From VRUE01 sp963725085 (GTDB taxonomy: Bacteria > Actinomycetota > Thermoleophilia > Solirubrobacterales > 70-9), in the NCBI GenBank assembly GCA_963725085.1, contig CAVRXM010000005.1:62001-126000 (forward strand): a DNA stretch of 64,000 nt. The letters are read 5' to 3'. This document shows positions 1-8,465 of the stretch, in pieces. Position 1 is the stretch's first letter. Every line of letters starts with the position of its first letter. The notes under the pieces were generated by a model. That model had not been told where the DNA came from, did not search any database, and was given only the letters and a program-made list of their open reading frames with translations. The position numbers were made by a program, and so were the translations under genes.

Positions 1-225
1 GAGGCGATCGTCGAGGAGATCCTGGCCGGGATCGAGGACCGCGACGGGGTCGAGGCCGAGGTCGACAGGCGGGCAGCGATCGGCCTGGCGCTCTCCCGGG
101 CGGAGGCGGGGGACACCGTGGTCGTCGCCGGCAAGGGCCACGAGCAGGGGCAGGAATTCGAGGGAGGGCGCAAGATCCCCTTCGACGACCGCGAGGTCGC
201 CCGCGAGGAGCTGCGGAGACTGTGA
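1..225 (+). CDS. murE: MurE, UDP-MurNAc-tripeptide synthetase (3' end only)
   Basis: Cytoplasmic ligase that adds the third stem-peptide residue to UDP-MurNAc-dipeptide in peptidoglycan synthesis. Only the last 74 residues are present, because the window starts inside the gene. The C-terminal Mur-ligase domain signature VVVAGKGHEQGQ is visible, followed by the usual FDDREVAREEL tail. The TGA stop at 223-225 overlaps the GTG start of murF by four bases (GTGA), so the two are probably translationally coupled in the division/cell-wall cluster. Which diamino acid it adds cannot be judged from this fragment. Confidence 0.93.
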   Translation, partial: EAIVEEILAGIEDRDGVEAEVDRRAAIGLALSRAEAGDTVVVAGKGHEQGQEFEGGRKIPFDDREVAREELRRL

Positions 226-1568
226 ACCTCGCCCCGGATGAGATCGCCGCTGCGATCGGCGCCGAGATCGTCACCGGCGGGCCGGCCGGCTCGCCGCGCC
301 GGGCGGTGATCGACTCCAAGCAGGCGGGGGAGGGGGATCTTTTCTTCGGCCTGCGCGGAGAGAACGCCGACGGCGGCGAGTTCGCTGGCGCCGCGCTCGC
401 GGCCGGCGCCTGGGGCGCGGTCGTCGGGCCGGGCCGGGCCGAGGGGCTCGGCGGCGGCTGGGTGCTGACGGTCGAGGACCCGCTCTCGGCCCTGCAGACG
501 CTCGCGACGGCCTGGCGGCGGGCGCTGGGGGCGCGGGTCGTCGGGATCACCGGCTCGGTCGGAAAGACGTCGGTCAAGGACATCGCCCGGGCGCTGCTGC
601 CGGGTGCCGTTCACGCCAACCGCGAGAACCTCAACACCGAGATCGGGCTGCCGCTGACCGTGCTCGAGGCGCCCGCGGGGACCAGGTATCTGGTGCTCGA
701 GATGGCGATGCGGGGCCACGGCCAGATCGCCGAGCTGGCGGCGATCGCCCACCCTGAGGTGGGTGTGATCACCAACGTCGGCCCGGTCCACATCGAGCTG
801 CTCGGCTCGGTCGCGGCGGTCGCCGCGGCGAAGGCGGAGCTGCTGGCGGCGCTGCCGAGCGACGGCGTCGCGGTGGTCCCGGTCGACGGTGGCGAGCTCG
901 AGCCCCATCTGGCGGGCGCCCCGAGCCTGCTCCGGTTCGGCCCGGGCGGCGACGTCGAGGCGGTCGAGAGCCGGGTCGAGGACGAGGTGACCGAAGCGCT
1001 GATCGCGACCCCGGCCGGGCGCGAGACGTTCCACTTCCCGTTCGCCGAGCGCCACAACCTGACCAACGCCCTGGCCGCGATCGCGGTCGGCGTCGCGCTC
1101 GAGGTGCCGCTCGGGGAGATGGCCGACGGCACTGCGAGCATAGGCTTCTCCAGCTTCCGTGGCGAGCGCCTCGAGCTGGGCGACGGGATCGTCCTGGTGA
1201 ACGACTGCTACAACGCCAATCCCCTGTCGATGCGAGCGGCGCTCGACCATCTAGCGACCTTCGACGGCGGCCGGCGGATCGCGGTGCTGGGCGAGATGGG
1301 CGAGCTTGGCGAGGAGGGCGCCGTGCACCACCGTGAGATCGGCTTCCACGCCCGTTCCCACGGGATCGACGCCCTGATCGGCGTCGGCGAGCCCGCCCGC
1401 GAGTACGACCCCGACGAGCTCGTCGCCGACCCCGAGGAGGCGGCCGAGCTGCTCGCCGCGCAGCTCGGGCCCGGCGACACCGTGCTCGTCAAGGGCTCCC
1501 GCTCGGCCGGCCTCGAGGCCGTCGCCGAGACGCTGCAAAGACTGATCGGGGAGAGCGATGCCGGCTGA
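222..1568 (+). CDS. murF: MurF, UDP-MurNAc-tripeptide--D-Ala-D-Ala ligase
   Basis: Adds D-Ala-D-Ala to UDP-MurNAc-tripeptide using ATP, the last cytoplasmic step on the nucleotide precursor. It is 448 residues, normal for the family. The P-loop GITGSVGKTS lies near residues 108-117, the middle-domain motif with MAMRGHGQI near 160-170, ITNVGPVHIE follows, and the C-terminal domain carries VNDCYNANPLSM and VLGEMGELG. The frame is intact. The GTG start overlaps the murE stop by four bases. mraY follows after 41 bases. Confidence 0.95.
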   Translation: MNLAPDEIAAAIGAEIVTGGPAGSPRRAVIDSKQAGEGDLFFGLRGENADGGEFAGAALAAGAWGAVVGPGRAEGLGGGWVLTVEDPLSALQTLATAWRRALGARVVGITGSVGKTSVKDIARALLPGAVHANRENLNTEIGLPLTVLEAPAGTRYLVLEMAMRGHGQIAELAAIAHPEVGVITNVGPVHIELLGSVAAVAAAKAELLAALPSDGVAVVPVDGGELEPHLAGAPSLLRFGPGGDVEAVESRVEDEVTEALIATPAGRETFHFPFAERHNLTNALAAIAVGVALEVPLGEMADGTASIGFSSFRGERLELGDGIVLVNDCYNANPLSMRAALDHLATFDGGRRIAVLGEMGELGEEGAVHHREIGFHARSHGIDALIGVGEPAREYDPDELVADPEEAAELLAAQLGPGDTVLVKGSRSAGLEAVAETLQRLIGESDAG

Positions 1569-1609
1569 GAAAGGCGCCCCCGGCGCAGCAGAGGAGGCGG
1601 CGCTTAATC

Positions 1610-2584
1610 ATGGGTGAGGTCCTGATCGCCGGCATGGCGGCGATGCTGATCTGCATCTTCCTCGGCCCGAAATTCATCGAGTACCTGCGGGTCAAGGAGT
1701 TCGGGCAGCACATCCGCGAGGACGGGCCGCAGGAGCACCACACCAAGGCCGGGACGCCGACGATGGGGGGCCTGATCGTCTTCGCCTCGATCTGCGTCCC
1801 CTACCTCGTCCTCTCCGACCGCGACGCGCAGAGCATGGCCGTGTTCGGCGTCGCCCTCGGCTGCGCCGGCCTCGGGTTCGCCGACGACTTCATCAAGATC
1901 GTCAAACGGCGCTCGCTCGGGCTCTCGGCCCGCTACAAGCTCCTCGTCCAGGTCTTTCTCGCCCTCGGGCTCTGGTGGGTCGCCCGCCACGAGGTCGGGC
2001 TCGAGCCGATTCTCTTCTTCCGGATCGGCGATGCCAGCATCGACCTCGGGCCGGTCCTCTACTTCGTCCTCGTCTTCCTCGTCATCGCCGGGACCTCGAA
2101 CGGGGTCAACCTGACCGACGGCCTCGACGGCCTCGCCGCCGGCTGCTGCGCGATCGTCCTCCTCGCGTTCACGGCGATCTGCTTCGTCACCAACGAGCAG
2201 CAGAACCTGGCGCTGCTCTCGGCCTGCCTGGTGGGAGCCTGCGTCGGGTTCCTCTGGTTCAACGCGTTCCCGGCCTCGATCTTCATGGGGGACACCGGCT
2301 CGCTCGGGCTCGGCGGCGCGATCGGCGCCCTGGCGGTGATGACCCAGACCGAGGTGCTGCTGATCATCATCGGCGGCATCTTCGTGATCGAGGCGCTCTC
2401 GGTCGCCGCCCAGGTCTTCGCCTTCAAGACGTTCCGGCGACGGATCCTGCTGATGGCGCCGCTCCACCACCACTTCGAGATGATGGCCTGGTCGGAGACG
2501 AAGATCATGCTCCGCTTCTGGATCATCGCCGCGGTCTGCTCGGGAATCGGCTTCACCCTTTACCAGCAGTCGATTGGCCGCTGA
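1610..2584 (+). CDS. mraY: MraY, phospho-MurNAc-pentapeptide transferase
   Basis: Integral membrane enzyme that moves phospho-MurNAc-pentapeptide from UDP onto undecaprenyl phosphate, making lipid I. It is 324 residues, slightly short but within range. Visible motifs are HTKAGTPTMGG on the first cytoplasmic loop, FADDFIK with the catalytic Asp pair, NLTDGLDGLAAG, FMGDTGSL and APLHHHFE. About ten hydrophobic segments are present. A GGAGG lies about 12 bases before the ATG. In most actinobacteria murD follows directly; here three unrelated genes come between them. Confidence 0.95.
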   Translation: MGEVLIAGMAAMLICIFLGPKFIEYLRVKEFGQHIREDGPQEHHTKAGTPTMGGLIVFASICVPYLVLSDRDAQSMAVFGVALGCAGLGFADDFIKIVKRRSLGLSARYKLLVQVFLALGLWWVARHEVGLEPILFFRIGDASIDLGPVLYFVLVFLVIAGTSNGVNLTDGLDGLAAGCCAIVLLAFTAICFVTNEQQNLALLSACLVGACVGFLWFNAFPASIFMGDTGSLGLGGAIGALAVMTQTEVLLIIIGGIFVIEALSVAAQVFAFKTFRRRILLMAPLHHHFEMMAWSETKIMLRFWIIAAVCSGIGFTLYQQSIGR

Positions 2585-3122
2585 GCCCCGGCTCGAGACC
2601 CCGCGACTGACGCTGCGCCGGTGGCGCTCGCGAGACCGCGAGCCGTTCGCCGCGATCAACGCCGACCCGCGGGTGATGGAGCATTTCCTCGCACCCCTCT
2701 CCCGCCGGCAGAGCGACGAGCTGATCGATCGGATCGAGCGGGGCTTCGATCAGCACGGCTTCGGCCTCTGGGCGCTCGAGGTCCGCGAGGGCGGCGAGCT
2801 GATCGGGCTCACCGGCCTCTCGGTGCCCGAGTTCGAGGCGGACTTCATGCCCGCTGTCGAGGTCGGCTGGCGGCTCGCGGCCTCGGCCTGGGGACAGGGG
2901 TATGCGACCGAGGCGGCGGCGGCCGCGCTCGGGTTCGGCTTCGAGCGCTGCGGCCTCGCGGAGGTCGTCTCCTTCACCAGCGCCGGAAATCGGCGCTCAC
3001 GGGCGGTGATGGAGCGGATCGGGATGCGCCGCGACGCCGAGGGCGACTTCGACCATCCCTGGATCCCCGCCGGCCACCCGCTGCGCCGGCACGTGCTCTA
3101 TCGGATCAGAGCGCCGCGCTGA
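2574..3122 (+). CDS. GNAT acetyltransferase, RimJ/RimL type
   Basis: 182-residue GCN5-related N-acetyltransferase of the RimJ/RimL group, whose members acetylate ribosomal N-termini or small amines; the substrate here is unknown. The family opening ETPRLTLRRWRSRD is clear, the acetyl-CoA binding motif is represented by ASAWGQGYATEAAAA near residues 104-118, and the tail SAGNRRSRAVMERIGM is typical. The proposed TTG start at 2574 overlaps the mraY end by 11 bases; no better start was found. Its 3' end overlaps the convergent tetR gene by 17 bases. Confidence 0.85.
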   Translation: MAAEPRLETPRLTLRRWRSRDREPFAAINADPRVMEHFLAPLSRRQSDELIDRIERGFDQHGFGLWALEVREGGELIGLTGLSVPEFEADFMPAVEVGWRLAASAWGQGYATEAAAAALGFGFERCGLAEVVSFTSAGNRRSRAVMERIGMRRDAEGDFDHPWIPAGHPLRRHVLYRIRAPR

Positions 3123-3676
3123 TCGCCGCCGCAACGGCCTCGCCGGCCAGCCTCGAGCGGCTCGGTCGAGCGCAGGGCCCGGCCGAGGACGAACGCCCCC
3201 TCGAGCGCGGAGATCATCTGGATCACCAGGGCGCGGGAGCGATCGGCTGGGATGCCCGCTTCGACGAAGCGGGCGACGCCGCCCTCGACCCAGAGGTTGA
3301 AGACGTCGGCGCAGGCCTCGCGCAGCTCCTCGTTGACGCTCGAGACCTCGAGGGCGACGGTCGCGATCGGGCAGGCGTCGGCGTACTCGGTCTCGACCAG
3401 GGTCTCGGCGGCCCCCGCGAAGAAGGCGCGGACGCCGTCGACGAGATCGACCTCGGGGCCGGCGTATTCGGGGAATAGGAGGCCGTAGAGGAAGCCGGAG
3501 CGGCGGATCGTCTCGGCGCCGAGCTCGGATTTCCCGCCGGGGAAGAAGTGGTAGAGCGAGCCGAACGGCGCCCCGGCCTCCTCGATGATCTGTTTGACGC
3601 CGGTCCCCATGTAGCCCTGGCGCCGGAACAGCTCGCCGCTGCTGTCGAGAATCCGCTCCCTGGTGTCGGTTGCCAT
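3106..3676 (-). CDS. TetR-family regulator, LmrA/YxaF-like
   Basis: DNA-binding repressor of the TetR family. The N-terminal helix-turn-helix reads ERILDSSGELFRRQGY then GVKQIIEEAGAPFGSLYHFF (residues about 7-46), and the remainder resembles the LmrA/YxaF ligand domain. AAGGAG lies about seven bases before the ATG. One apparent extra base near 3148 shifts the last residues; corrected, the protein ends at 3106 with 189 residues. It is divergent from the hydrolase at 3809, with a large palindrome between them, which suggests that it controls that gene and itself. Confidence 0.88.
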
Positions 3677-3708
3677 CGCTCTCCTTCCTCCGCTGGGAGT
3701 CTTTCTAG

Positions 3709-3756
3709 ACGTGCCGTGACTTAGCCGCCCATATGGGCGGCTAAGTCACGGCACGT
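3709..3756. repeat. Perfect 48-bp palindrome in the tetR/hydrolase divergent region
   Basis: Positions 3709-3732 (starting ACGTGCCGTGACTTAGCC) are the exact reverse complement of 3733-3756, with no spacer; the centre is CCCATATGGG. It sits between two divergent starts (3676 reverse, 3809 forward). Outside it lie an inverted pair, TTTCTAGA (3702-3709) and TCTAGAAA (3788-3795). An operator or cruciform fits the divergent setting better than a terminator, but the binding protein is only inferred. Confidence 0.85.
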
Positions 3757-3808
3757 GGGGTAGGGTAGCTCCAACTAGAGCGATCTATCTAGAAACGGAG
3801 GCGGGGCG

Positions 3809-4656
3809 ATGGCATCGACCGAGGTCTCTGCGGGGACGATCCACTACGAGGAGACCGGTCACGGACCGCCGCTGGTGATGGTCGGCGGCCTCGCGATGGA
3901 CGGCCGTCTCTGGGAGCGGGTGGCGGCCGAGCTGGCGCCGGCCCACCGCTGCCTGATGCCGACGATGCCGCTCGGCTCCCACCCCGAGCCGATGCGCCGC
4001 CGACGCCGATCTCTCGCTGCGCGGGATGGGGCGGATCATCGCCGAGTTCATCGAGAGCCTCGGGCTCGACGGACGTGACGCTCTGCTTCAACGACTGGTC
4101 CGGTGCCCAGGTGATGGTCGCCGACGGCCTCCTCGACCGCGTCTCGGCGCTCGTCCTCGTCTCCTGTGAGACCGAGGGGAACTATCCGCCCGGCCTCGCG
4201 GGGCGGGCTGCGGTGATCTCGGCGAAGCTCCCCGGAGGCCTCTCGGTGATGCGGCAGACGCTGCTGATCCCGTGGCTGCGCCGGCTGCCCTTCGTCTATG
4301 GGCAGATGTCGAAGCACGGGGTCCCCGACTCCCTGATGCGCGAGTGGCTCGAGCCGCTGCGGCGGCCCGAGATCCGCCGCGACGTCCGCAAGTACATCGG
4401 CGACGTCGGCCAGGGCAGGCGCGACATGGTGGCGGCGACCTCCACGCTGCGCGGATTCGACGGACCGGTGCTCGTGGTCTGGGACAGCGAGGGGTCGATG
4501 ATGCCGAACGAGGAGGGCCGCAAGCTCGCCTCCGACTTCCCCGACGCGCGCCTGGTCGAGATCGCCGACAGCTACACGCTGATCCCGATCGACCAACCAC
4601 TCGAGCTGGCGGCCGCGATCCGCGATTTCGCGGTTCGTCCCAAAGCCGCCGCCTGA
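3809..4656 (+). CDS. Alpha/beta hydrolase
   Basis: Alpha/beta-hydrolase-fold enzyme with unknown substrate. The N-terminus IHYEETGHGPPLVMVGGLAMDG is the usual oxyanion-side strand and loop. The nucleophile elbow would be at LCFNDWSGAQ, where Asp rather than Ser appears (G-x-S-x-G replaced by N-D-W-S-G), as in haloalkane-dehalogenase-like members. Two apparent one-base insertions (near 3992 and 4070) split the frame; corrected, it encodes 281 residues. GGAGG lies about 12 bases before the ATG. Divergent from tetR and probably regulated by it. Confidence 0.8.
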
Positions 4657-4692
4657 CCAGGGGAGGCGGCGGGGGTCGCGAAGATAGGGAGG

Positions 4693-6060
4693 ATGTGGGT
4701 CCCACCGCCGCGCAAGCTCCGGCCGCCGCTCCCTGAGGGCCCGTTCTTGGTCGTCGGGCTGGCGCGCTCCGGGCAGGCAGCGGCGCGGCTGCTCGCGGGG
4801 CGGGGCGAGACCGTGGCCGGCGTCGATCGGGCGAATCCCGAGGGTGCGGCAGGGCTTCGCGGTGCCGGTGTCGAAGTCGTCCTGGATACGGATGGAATCG
4901 GCCAGCTCGACGGCGTGCGGACGGTGGTGAAGAGCCCGGGTGTCCCCCGGGAGGCGCCGGTGATCGCGGCTGCCCGCGAGCGCGGCGCGACGATCGTCGG
5001 CGAGCTCGAGCTGGCGTGGCGGGTGATCCCCAACCGGTTCCTCGCGGTGACCGGGACCAACGGCAAGACGACGACGGTCGAGCTGCTCGGCCATATCTAC
5101 CGCAGCGCCGGCGAGCCGGTCGCGGTCGCCGGCAACGTCGGGACGCCGCTGGCGTCGCTCGCCGGAGGGGTAGAGCCGGACGCGACCGTCGTCTGCGAGG
5201 CCTCGAGCTTCCAGCTCGAGGACACCGAGTACTTCGCCCCCGAGTGCGGGGTCTTCCTCAACCTCGCGCCCGATCACCTCGACCGCCACGCCGACCTCGA
5301 CTCATACCTCTCGGCGAAGCTGCGGATCTTCGCCAACCAGGGCAACGACGACATCGCGATCTACAACGCCGACGACCCCTCGCTCGCCGGGACCGACCTC
5401 GGCGGGTGCGGCCGGCGGATCTCGTTCTGCCGCGGCGCCGGGCCCGATTGCGAGGTCGCGCTCGCCGAGGGGACGATCTTCTACGACGGTGAGCCGCTGC
5501 TTCGGGCGGAGGAGCTCGGGCTGCTCGGCGAGCACAACGCCTCGAACGCGATGGCCGCCGCCGCGGCGGCGCTGGCGATGGGTCTCGACCGCGGGGCCGT
5601 CCGCGAGGGCCTGCGCAGCTTTGCCGGCGTGCCGCACCGACTCGAGCCCGTCGCGGAGGTCGGCGACGTCAGGTTCGTCAACGACTCGAAGGCGACCAAC
5701 GTCGCCTCGACGGTGGTCGGCCTGCGGGCGTTCGAGGGCGGCGTCCACGCGATCCTCGGCGGCAGCGACAAGGGCGAGCCCTTCGGGCCGCTCGCCGAGC
5801 CGATCGCCGAGACCTGCGCCGCCTGTTACCTGGTCGGCGCGACCGCCGACCGGCTCGCCGCCGAGCTCGCCGAGGTCCTCAACGCCGGCGTGCCGCTTCA
5901 TCGCTGCGCCGACCTCGAGGACGCGGTCCGAGCCGCCGCCGAGGCTGCCCGTCCGGGAGAGGTCGTGCTGCTCTCGCCGGCATGCGCAAGCTTCGACTCG
6001 TTCGAGAACTTCGAACGGCGCGGCGACCGCTTCCGCGAGATCGTCGAGGCATTGAGATGA
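4693..6060 (+). CDS. murD: MurD, UDP-MurNAc-L-Ala--D-Glu ligase
   Basis: Adds D-glutamate to UDP-MurNAc-L-alanine. 455 residues, intact. The N-terminal domain has LVVGLARSGQAAARLL, the P-loop is AVTGTNGKTTT near residues 117-127, followed by ASSFQLEDTE, LNLAPDHLDRH, EHNASNAMAA and VNDSKATN. The ATG is directly preceded by GGGAGG, with a GATAGG box just upstream. The stop overlaps the ftsW ATG (ATGA at 6057-6060), restarting the cell-wall operon after the three-gene insert. Confidence 0.95.
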   Translation: MWVPPPRKLRPPLPEGPFLVVGLARSGQAAARLLAGRGETVAGVDRANPEGAAGLRGAGVEVVLDTDGIGQLDGVRTVVKSPGVPREAPVIAAARERGATIVGELELAWRVIPNRFLAVTGTNGKTTTVELLGHIYRSAGEPVAVAGNVGTPLASLAGGVEPDATVVCEASSFQLEDTEYFAPECGVFLNLAPDHLDRHADLDSYLSAKLRIFANQGNDDIAIYNADDPSLAGTDLGGCGRRISFCRGAGPDCEVALAEGTIFYDGEPLLRAEELGLLGEHNASNAMAAAAAALAMGLDRGAVREGLRSFAGVPHRLEPVAEVGDVRFVNDSKATNVASTVVGLRAFEGGVHAILGGSDKGEPFGPLAEPIAETCAACYLVGATADRLAAELAEVLNAGVPLHRCADLEDAVRAAAEAARPGEVVLLSPACASFDSFENFERRGDRFREIVEALR

Positions 6061-7395
6061 GCGCGCGGGCGATCTCGCTGCGGTTGCCCGGTCGGGCGGG
6101 CGCGAAGAAGAAGTCGAAGCGATCGAAGAAGCGGTCGCGCGGCGCCAGCCTCCCGGCCGAATACAACATGCTCCTGACCGCGACCCTCTGCCTGCTCGCG
6201 TTCGGGGCGGTGATGGTCTTCTCGGCGAGCTCGACGACCCGCGTCCTCAGCGACGGCGGCCTCTCCGACAGCGTCTACTACCTGAAACGGACCGCGATGT
6301 TCGGCGCGCTCGGTCTGCTGATCATGCACCTCGCGGCCCGGACCGGGCTCGACTTCGTCCGCCGGATGACGCCGGCGATCCTCGCGATCTCCTTCTTCCT
6401 GCTGTTCGCGGTGCTGTTCGCCGGCACGAACGTCAACGGCTCGAGCCGTTGGATCGGGTCGGGGTTCCTCCAGATCCAGCCGTCGGAGCTGGCGAAGGTG
6501 GCGCTGATCCTCTACGGCGCCGACCTCTTCGCCCGCAAGCCCAAGCGTGTCCGGACACTGGAAGGGATGATGCCCTTCCTCCTCGTGGTCGGCGTCTCGG
6601 CGCTCCTGATCATCGCCGAGCCCGACCTCGGCACGACCCTGGTGATCGCCTTCGCCTCGGCCGCGACCCTGGTCGCCGCCGGCGCCCGGATGCGCGATCT
6701 GGTGATCATCGCTCTGGTGCTCGGGTTCTTCGCCCTGTTGATGACCCTGGTCGAGCCCTACCGGATGGCGCGCCTGACGGCGTTCCTGAATCCCGGCGCC
6801 GACACGACCGGGACCGGGTTCCAGGCGGCGCAGGCGAAAATCGCGCTCGGCTCCGGCGGACTGTTCGGGGTCGGCATCGGCAACGGGATCCAGAAGGCCT
6901 ACTACCTGCCGGAGGCCCACACCGACATGATCACCGCGGTGATCGGAGAGGAGCTTGGGCTTCGTCGGGATCATCGGCGTCGTCGGGCTCTTCTCGATGC
7001 TCGGCTACGCGGGCCTGCAGACGGCAAAAAAAGCGAAGGACGTCTACGGCAAGGTCCTCGTCGCCGGGCTGACCTCGCTGATCCTGGTCCAGGCGACGGT
7101 GAACCTGTTCGCGGTGATGGGGCTGGCCCCCCTCACGGGCGTCCCGCTCCCGTTCGTCTCATACGGGAACAGCAGCCTGCTGGCATCGCTTTTCGCGGTC
7201 GGCCTGATCCTCAACGTCGCCCGCGGAGGGACCGCCGGCGCTGGCAAACTGCGCGTCGTCGATGGCGGGCGAAGGCCCGCGCGTGGAAGGAGTGGGTCGA
7301 GCGGTGCCAGAGCTCGCAAGAGTGGTGGTGGCGGCCGGGGGAACGGCAGGACACGTCGTGCCCGCCATGGCGGTCGCCGCCGAGCTTCGGGATAG
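6057..7395 (+). CDS. ftsW: FtsW, SEDS-family septal peptidoglycan polymerase
   Basis: Membrane glycosyltransferase of the SEDS family that polymerises lipid II at the division septum. After a basic cytoplasmic N-terminus (KKKSKRSKKRSRG) come about ten membrane spans, with SSRWIG, IQPSELAK, EPDLGTT and the loop GNGIQKAYYLPEAHTDMI. One extra G near 6959 breaks the frame at EELGFVG; corrected, it has about 445 residues. The highly basic C-terminal tail overlaps murG by about 90 bases, so the exact end is less certain than the core. Confidence 0.9.
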
Positions 7396-8425
7396 CGGCG
7401 CCGAGGTCAGCGTTCCTCGGTACCCGCGATCGGATCGAGGCCGAGCTGGTCCCCTCAGCGGGCTACGAGATCGACTTCATCAAGGTCCGGGGAATCGACC
7501 GCGGCAACCCGCTGCAAGGCAGCTCGCGACGGCGCTCGAGGCCGGCGTGGCGGTGGGAGCCGCCCGCGCCGCGATCAGGCGCCGGAGCGCCGACGTCGTG
7601 ATGGGCGGCGGTGGGTACGTCGCCGGGCCCGCCGGGCTGGCGGCGGCGCTCTCCCGCACCCCCCTCGTCCTGACCGAGGCCGACAGCCACCTCGGCCTCG
7701 CCAACCGGCTGCTGGCCGGGAGAGCGCGCCGGGTCTGCCTCTCGTTCCCGATCGACGGCCGCGACGGTGACCGCTACCTCCTCACCGGCCGCCCGGTGCC
7801 GGCGGCCGTCCTCGAGGCCGACCGGGCGGCCGCGCGGCGCCGATTCGGCATCGCCGATTCCGCCCGCTGCCTTCTGGTCGTCGGCGGCAGCCAGGGAGCA
7901 CGCTCGATCAACGAGTGCGCGGTGGCAGCCTTCGCCGAGCGCGAGGGCCGCGACTTCCACGTCGTCCACGTCGCCGGCCGCCGCGATTTCACCGAGCTGA
8001 AGCCCCGGCTCGCATCGGCGCCGCACAACGACCGCTACGAGCTGCTCGAGTACGAGCCCGACCTCGGCGACGGCCTCGCCGCCGGCGACCTTGTCCTCGG
8101 CCGGGCCGGCGGCTCGATCTTCGAGATCACCGCGGCCGGGCGGCCGGCGATCCTCGTCCCCTACCCGCATGCGGCCGGCGGGCACCAGGCGACGAACGCC
8201 GCCTGGATGGAGCGGGCGGGCGCCGCGACGGTGATCGCCGACGCCGAGCTCGGCCCGCGGCGGCTCCTCGACGCCGTCAACGCCCTCCTCGCCGATGGCG
8301 GCAGGCTTGCCGCGATGGCCGGCGCCTCGAAGGAGCTGGCGATGCCCGACGCCGCGCGTCGGATAGCCGACGAGATCCTGAGCGCGGCCACTGAGCGCGG
8401 AGCGAGCGAGCAAGATCGCCGGTGA
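7304..8425 (+). CDS. murG: MurG, lipid II synthase
   Basis: Peripheral membrane glycosyltransferase that adds GlcNAc to lipid I. The G-loop VVVAAGGTAGHVVPAMAVA is near the N-terminus; GGSQGARSIN and the UDP-GlcNAc region GGSIFEITAAGRPAILVPYP follow. An apparent inserted G near 7412 and a missing base near 7512 compensate each other; between them the true reading is FLGTRDRIEAELVPSAGYEI. GTG at 7304 is preferred, with AAGGAG about 11 bases upstream; ATG at 7262 is an alternative. The C-terminus (ATERGASEQDRR) lies in copy A of the dispersed repeat. Confidence 0.92.
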   Translation: MPELARVVVAAGGTAGHVVPAMAVAAELRDSGAEVSVPRYPRSDRGRAGPLSGLRDRLHQGPGNRPRQPAARQLATALEAGVAVGAARAAIRRRSADVVMGGGGYVAGPAGLAAALSRTPLVLTEADSHLGLANRLLAGRARRVCLSFPIDGRDGDRYLLTGRPVPAAVLEADRAAARRRFGIADSARCLLVVGGSQGARSINECAVAAFAEREGRDFHVVHVAGRRDFTELKPRLASAPHNDRYELLEYEPDLGDGLAAGDLVLGRAGGSIFEITAAGRPAILVPYPHAAGGHQATNAAWMERAGAATVIADAELGPRRLLDAVNALLADGGRLAAMAGASKELAMPDAARRIADEILSAATERGASEQDRR

Positions 8426-8465
8426 TCATGGATGCGAGTGAGCGAAGCGCGAAATTGATGTGATG
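8386..8465 (+). repeat. Mini-cistron repeat, copy A (murG-murC)
   Basis: Member of the dispersed repeat family. The left part (GAGCGCGGAGCGAGCGAGCAAG type) has become the murG C-terminus. After the murG stop a small frame at 8428-8463 encodes MDASERSAKLM, and its TGA overlaps the murC ATG (TGATG, 8461-8465). The right part AGCGAAGCGCGA matches the other copies. Whether the peptide is made cannot be judged; the stop/start overlap suggests that ribosomes pass from it to murC. Confidence 0.7.

Noticed and set aside
1604..2659. A 351-codon reverse frame over mraY
   Set aside because: Antisense shadow of a clear membrane protein gene; no recognisable motif.
3709..3756. Palindrome as an intrinsic terminator
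   Set aside because: It lies between divergent starts, not after a gene, and has no T-run.
4048..5289. A 413-codon reverse frame over the hydrolase and murD
   Set aside because: Antisense shadow without motifs.
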